Origin: Chitinophaga sp. Ak27
GTDB taxonomy: Bacteria; Bacteroidota; Bacteroidia; Chitinophagales; Chitinophagaceae
Assembly (NCBI RefSeq): GCF_012726295.1
Contig: NZ_JABAOB010000007.1
Location: 124,001 to 188,000, forward strand
DNA length: 64,000 nucleotides
Direction of reading: 5' to 3'
Each line of letters opens with the position of its first letter. The stretch's first letter is position 1. The notes under the pieces are model-generated. The model had not been told where the DNA came from and ran no database searches. It saw nothing but the letters and a program-made list of their open reading frames with translations. The position numbers and the translations under genes are program-made. Below are positions 60,105 through 64,000 of this stretch, piece after piece.

Positions 60105-61084
60105 TGGATATCAATACATTCCAACCCAGGACTGATTTTTCTGCCTTGCATGAAGGTGTGGAGGCTATCCGGGAGCAAATAGGGAAAGTAATAGTAGGGC
60201 AGCATCAAATGGTAGATCTGCTGATTGCAGGATTGCTTACACAGGGACATGTGTTGATAGAAGGTGTTCCGGGCGTAGCTAAAACGATGACGGCCAAACT
60301 ACTGGCGCAGTGTGTGGATGCTGATTTTAGCCGTATTCAGTTTACACCGGATCTGATGCCGGCAGATGTGTTGGGTACCTCAGTATTCAACCCGCAAACC
60401 CGGGAGTTTGAATATAAGAAAGGTCCCATATTTGGGAATCTCGTTTTGATCGATGAGATCAACCGGGCTCCCGCCAAAACGCAGTCAGCCTTGTTCGAGG
60501 TGATGGAAGAAAGACAAATTACCAATGATGGCGCTACCTGGGCATTGGACCGGCCATTTATGGTAATAGCTACCCAAAACCCCATTGAACAGGAAGGGAC
60601 TTACCGCTTACCGGAAGCCCAGTTGGATCGTTTTCTTTTCAAGATAGAAGTAAAGTATCCCAACCTGGAGGAGGAAGTTGCGGTGTTGCGTAGTATGCAT
60701 CAGTTCAATGGCCAAACAGATCTTACCAAAATTATCAGTAAGGTGGTTACTACTACCCAGGTCATCGAATACCAGAACATGGTGAGACAGGTGGTGGTCG
60801 ATGATAAGCTGTTTCATTATATCGCTGCTATTATCAATGAAACGCGCATGAATTCTTCCCTGTACCTGGGAGCTTCTCCACGTGCATCCATTGCTGTTAT
60901 GAACTGCGCAAAAGCTTCGGCAGCCATGAAGAACAGGGATTTTGTTATCCCGGATGATGTGGTGGAGATGGTGCCGCATGTATTGCGTCACCGTATCATA
61001 TTAACACCGGAAAAGGAAATGGAAGGCATTAAAACAGATGATGTCATTGCGCAGATATTGAAGATGATAGAAATACCCAGATAA
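60104..61084 (+). CDS. MoxR-family AAA+ ATPase
   Basis: A 326-residue chaperone-like ATPase. Walker A IEGVPGVAKTMTAK (Lys60), Walker B LVLIDEINRAPAKTQ (about 113-122), sensor 1 IATQNPIEQEGTYRLPEAQLD and the C-terminal lid with sensor 2 (GASPRASIAVMN) are in order. MoxR proteins activate or assemble partners that carry VWA or DUF58 domains; the next gene is DUF58. The start ATG 60104 overlaps the previous stop (TAATG). Confidence 0.95.
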   Translation: MDINTFQPRTDFSALHEGVEAIREQIGKVIVGQHQMVDLLIAGLLTQGHVLIEGVPGVAKTMTAKLLAQCVDADFSRIQFTPDLMPADVLGTSVFNPQTREFEYKKGPIFGNLVLIDEINRAPAKTQSALFEVMEERQITNDGATWALDRPFMVIATQNPIEQEGTYRLPEAQLDRFLFKIEVKYPNLEEEVAVLRSMHQFNGQTDLTKIISKVVTTTQVIEYQNMVRQVVVDDKLFHYIAAIINETRMNSSLYLGASPRASIAVMNCAKASAAMKNRDFVIPDDVVEMVPHVLRHRIILTPEKEMEGIKTDDVIAQILKMIEIPR

Positions 61085-61104
61085 GCCAAACATTGAAGAG
61101 AAAT

Positions 61105-62457
61105 ATGTCAGCCACCGTAAAAAATAATTTATACCAGGTACTTTTTTTTACTAACCGGTTATACCTGTTGTTAGGAGGAAATATCCTGTTATTTATCATT
61201 GCGTTTTTTATTCCGCAATTGTACAATATTGCCATTGAGGCAGTCATTGTGCTGGCGGGATTGCTTTTGCTGGATATGATCTTACTGGTGTTTCGGCCTG
61301 CTGATATCGTTTCGATGGAGCGTATTGCCAGTGCGCGTTTCAGCAATGGCGACGATAATGAAGTGTTATTGGAATTTCATAACCGGTATCCTTACCCGGT
61401 GTTTGTATCGGTGATAGAAGAATTGCCTTTCCAGTTCCAGGACCGTAACTTTTTACAGAAGGCGAAGGTTAGCGCTGGTGAACACTATACTTTCCGGTAT
61501 GTACTCAGGCCGGTGGAAAGAGGCGTGTATAATTTTGGGTACACCAATGTATTTGTCAGGAGCGCATTGGGGATGGTGACCAGGCGTTTTGTTTTTAATA
61601 ATGAGCAAATGGTCCGTGTGTATCCCAGTTTCCACCAGTTGCGGCATTTTGAATTGTATGGTTATATGAACCGGTTGAATGAACTGGGCGTCCATAAACG
61701 GCGGGTAATAGGGCATAGTATGGAGTTTGACCATATTAAACCATATGCCAAGGGTGATGATGTGCGGATGCTTAACTGGAAAGCATCTGCCCGCAGTGGC
61801 AACCTGATGGTGAATAATTATGTAGAAGAAAGATCCCAACAGGTATATTCCGTTATTGATAAAGGACGTACCATGAAGATGCCTTTTAATGGCTTATCCT
61901 TGCTGGATTATGCGATTAATGCTTCCCTGGTATTCAGCAATGTGGCGATTAATAAAGGAGATAAGGCCGGGGTGATCACCTTTACAGAAAACAAGGTAGA
62001 AACGTTGGCTGCCAGTAACAAGAGGGTACAGGTAAATAAGATCCTGGAAACGCTTTATTCGCAGGAAACACATTGGCAGGAGAGCGATTACGAGGCATTA
62101 AGTGTGCAGCTGCGCAGTAATTTATCTACCCGTTCTCTGTTAATGTTATATACCAACTTTGAATCTATGTCGAGCCTGCAGCGGCAGTTGCCATATCTTC
62201 GCCGGTTGGCCCGCTATCATCTTTTACTGGTGGTGTTTTTTGAGAATACAGAGATAAAGAAGGTGACAGAGATGCAGGCGCACGATATGGAAGATATTTA
62301 TAAACAAACCATTGCCCAGAAATTTGCCTATGATAAGAAGCTCATTGTAAAAGAGCTGGCGAAGTATGGGATTATGTCGTTGTTAAGTACGCCCGAACAT
62401 TTAACCCTGAACGTAGTGAATAAATACCTGGAGCTGAAATCCCGTATGTTGATTTAA
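61105..62457 (+). CDS. DUF58 protein
   Basis: A 450-residue protein with two N-terminal helices (about 10-60, LLGGNILLFIIAFFIPQL) and a cytoplasmic part. The DUF58 core DHIKPYAKGDDVRMLNWKAS (about 220-240) is followed by a VWA-like fold with SQQVYSVIDKGRTM, its metal-site DxGxxM variant of the DxSxS motif. It is the usual MoxR partner. ATG 61105 is used; TTG 61093 is possible. Its stop touches the stop of the convergent next gene. Confidence 0.9.
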   Translation: MSATVKNNLYQVLFFTNRLYLLLGGNILLFIIAFFIPQLYNIAIEAVIVLAGLLLLDMILLVFRPADIVSMERIASARFSNGDDNEVLLEFHNRYPYPVFVSVIEELPFQFQDRNFLQKAKVSAGEHYTFRYVLRPVERGVYNFGYTNVFVRSALGMVTRRFVFNNEQMVRVYPSFHQLRHFELYGYMNRLNELGVHKRRVIGHSMEFDHIKPYAKGDDVRMLNWKASARSGNLMVNNYVEERSQQVYSVIDKGRTMKMPFNGLSLLDYAINASLVFSNVAINKGDKAGVITFTENKVETLAASNKRVQVNKILETLYSQETHWQESDYEALSVQLRSNLSTRSLLMLYTNFESMSSLQRQLPYLRRLARYHLLLVVFFENTEIKKVTEMQAHDMEDIYKQTIAQKFAYDKKLIVKELAKYGIMSLLSTPEHLTLNVVNKYLELKSRMLI

Positions 62458-63153
62458 TTATTGTCTTTTCCTCTTTCGGTTATTATTTAGTTCCGGCAGG
62501 CTTTTGATAATGCCTGCATCATTATCTGGCGCCTGTTTAACGGGGATAACCGACCGTAGGTACATTTGATTGTTGTGTTTGTACCAGGCTTCTACCGTAA
62601 CTGTTTTAGCAGAGTCATTTTTTTCGAGTAATAGATCCTGCCCGATGATGGTGCCTGTAGAGGAGGCAAACCTGAGGGCGGAGGTGTCCAGGGGTAATAC
62701 TTTGCCACTGCTGAATTTTCCTTCTACGTTGAGATAGAAACGGATATCGCGTTTAACACTGTCGGCATAGTGGTTAAAGCGTATCCCGACGATATGTGGT
62801 AATATAAGGGAAGTTTGGAGGGTTGAATGATCGTCGGTACTAACGGTGAGGGTAATACGATAATTGTCTTTTATTAGCTGGGGTCTGTTAAAATATAGGA
62901 CACCATTGCGGATGCTGCCGTTGCTGCTGCTGATATTCAGCTTGTTCCAGCGGTAGTTGCCCTGCAGGTAGCCGGCGGTTTGCCGGCTACTGCTGTCGCT
63001 CATAAAAAATTGAATACCAATGGGCGTAACGTTATAGAGTTCTGTTACTGCATTAGGATCGTAGCTGCCTGTAATCCGCACTACTTGTGCCTGTTGGGCA
63101 TTTGCCAGCAGGGATAGGGTGCATACAAAGCAGAGCAGGAAAGATTTTAGCAT
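62458..63153 (-). CDS. Exported protein of unknown function
   Basis: A 231-residue protein with a signal peptide (MLKSFLLCFVCTLSLLANAQ). The mature part is probably all-beta (VVRITGSYDPNAVTELYNVT, YRITLTVSTDDHSTLQTSLI) and ends in a basic tail, NNRKRKRQ. No family is recognised. It starts 57 bases after ribE on the same strand and may belong to the same transcript. Confidence 0.7.
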   Translation of the reverse strand: MLKSFLLCFVCTLSLLANAQQAQVVRITGSYDPNAVTELYNVTPIGIQFFMSDSSSRQTAGYLQGNYRWNKLNISSSNGSIRNGVLYFNRPQLIKDNYRITLTVSTDDHSTLQTSLILPHIVGIRFNHYADSVKRDIRFYLNVEGKFSSGKVLPLDTSALRFASSTGTIIGQDLLLEKNDSAKTVTVEAWYKHNNQMYLRSVIPVKQAPDNDAGIIKSLPELNNNRKRKRQ

Positions 63154-63210
63154 TCTGCTGTCGGCTTTTGTGTTTGAATAAGTGTAACGGATCCTGTAAA
63201 AGGCCGGGCA

Positions 63211-63801
63211 TTAGTTTCTTACGGCTAATTGCCTGGCAACATATTTTCCGAGAATGTCAAATTCCAGGTTTACCAGGTGTCCGGGTTTTATTTTAGATAC
63301 GTTCGTATGTTCGTAAGTGTATGGAATAATGGCTACGGAAAACTCATCGTTGGATACATCAAAAACGGTGAGACTGACGCCATTCATGCAGATACTCCCT
63401 TTCTCTACGATGAGGGCGGCAAATTCCTTCGGATAACGAAAGCGATAGAGCCAGCTGCCATCCTGTTCTTTTACGGATATACATTCGCCTACACTGTCCA
63501 CGTGGCCTTGTACCAGGTGCCCGTCAATTCGGCCGTTAAATACCATAGCTCTTTCCAGGTTAACGAACTGGGTAGGTGCGAGTTGTCCGAGGTTAGTTTT
63601 TTGCAAGGTTTCGGCTACGGCTACTGTTTCGTAGGTATTGCCCTGTATACTGGTAACAGTAAGGCAAACGCCGTTGTGAGCTACGCTCTGATCTATTTTT
63701 AGTTCTCCTGCCAGCGGTGTTTGTATGGTGATTAAGAGATTTCCACCTTCTTTTTTAGTGGATACCACTTCTGCTAGTGTTTCTATGATTCCTGTAAACA
63801 T
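63211..63801 (-). CDS. ribE: Riboflavin synthase, alpha subunit
   Basis: It dismutates two 6,7-dimethyl-8-ribityllumazine molecules to riboflavin. The 196 residues contain two lumazine-binding repeats: MFTGIIETLAEVVS ... VAHNGVCLTVTS and VQGHVDSVGECIS ... ICMNGVSLTVFDVS. It lies 21 bases downstream of the cobalamin adenosyltransferase gene, so both are probably co-transcribed. No FMN riboswitch is visible in that gap. Confidence 0.95.
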   Translation of the reverse strand: MFTGIIETLAEVVSTKKEGGNLLITIQTPLAGELKIDQSVAHNGVCLTVTSIQGNTYETVAVAETLQKTNLGQLAPTQFVNLERAMVFNGRIDGHLVQGHVDSVGECISVKEQDGSWLYRFRYPKEFAALIVEKGSICMNGVSLTVFDVSNDEFSVAIIPYTYEHTNVSKIKPGHLVNLEFDILGKYVARQLAVRN

Positions 63802-63822
63802 GAAGCGAATTTAAGGATTTTT

Positions 63823-64000
63823 CTATACCCGGGGCTTCCAGGGAATTTCATCTACGCCCAGTCTGAATCCTACCCATCTGGCGAGTACGAACAGGTAGTC
63901 GCTGAGGCGGTTGATATATTTCAATACCAGGGGTTCTATGAACATATCGTGTTCCTGCATGCCTACACAGAGTCGTTCGGTACGGCGGCAAACGCAGCGG
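63823..64000 (-). CDS. ATP:cob(I)alamin adenosyltransferase, PduO type (C-terminal part)
   Basis: Only the last 58 or so codons are in the window; the gene continues past 64000. The reading CRRTERLCV ... PLVLKYINRLSDYLFVLAR is the conserved end of PduO-type adenosyltransferases, which make adenosylcobalamin. The residues after it (RWVGFRLGVDEIPWKPRV) form a short species-specific tail. The stop is TAG at 63825-63823. ribE follows on the same strand. Confidence 0.9.
   Translation of the reverse strand, partial: RCVCRRTERLCVGMQEHDMFIEPLVLKYINRLSDYLFVLARWVGFRLGVDEIPWKPRV

Noticed and set aside
1..64000. Mobile elements, prophage, tRNA and rRNA genes
   Set aside because: No transposase, integrase, phage structural gene or terminal inverted repeats were seen, and no cloverleaf-like sequence in the gene-free gaps that I examined.

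Overview
The window is chromosomal core DNA from a member of the Bacteroidota, most like Chitinophaga or a close relative. The evidence is the recurring TAnnTTTG promoter element with weak or no Shine-Dalgarno sites, a TamL-type lipoprotein, a type IX secretion 'plug' protein (DUF5103), a type III glutamine synthetase, a fused E1 alpha/beta dehydrogenase, a CarboxypepD_reg-type TonB receptor and many DUF families typical of the phylum. I see no insertion sequence, prophage, integrase, CRISPR array, tRNA or rRNA.

Layout. 1-11 kb: the end of the ribosomal/rpoA operon (rpoA, rplQ), a zinc-ribbon membrane protein, carA, a 743-base gene-free stretch with a two-copy structured element, a class I aminotransferase, a DUF1573 protein, the fused E1 dehydrogenase, a 2-hydroxyacid dehydrogenase, an orphan response regulator and yebC. 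11-18 kb: transporters (APC, DAACS, MFS with a tail-to-tail MarR regulator), a DedA protein and mdh. 18-27 kb: a thioredoxin-like protein, then efp-accB-accC (translation factor plus acetyl-CoA carboxylase parts), a lipoprotein, glnN and purL. 27-36 kb: a TonB receptor/PepSY pair for probable siderophore uptake, an orphan RNA candidate, an alpha-oxoamine synthase of the serine palmitoyltransferase type, a PafA-like phosphatase, an enoyl-CoA hydratase and small envelope proteins. 36-50 kb: a TPR protein, phosphosulfolactate synthase (comA), aroE, a methyltransferase, truB, tamL, a TrmH-type RNA methylase followed by two uncharacterised lipoproteins, a LolC/E-type permease and the T9SS plug. 50-56 kb: type II NADH dehydrogenase, glpK-glpF, a small transaldolase and the SRP RNA gene (ffs, minus strand). 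56-64 kb: DUF5684, then an RDD gene divergent from spoIIM-like, DUF4129, DUF4350, MoxR ATPase and DUF58, a secreted unknown, ribE and the end of an ATP:cob(I)alamin adenosyltransferase gene.

Most of the window is ordinary housekeeping DNA. The points that deserve a second look are an elongation factor P whose modified-loop residue is Arg32, a two-copy hairpin element with compensatory stem changes near 3.1-3.4 kb, an isolated promoter-hairpins-terminator unit near 31.0-31.2 kb that looks like a small RNA gene, short-word palindromes between genes (one built of five 7-base repeats), TAnnTTTG boxes placed 3-5 bases before start codons (possible leaderless mRNAs), and a possible sulfonolipid link between comA and the alpha-oxoamine synthase. 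Start codons were moved inward from the longest frame wherever that frame began at TTG/GTG or ran through a promoter.
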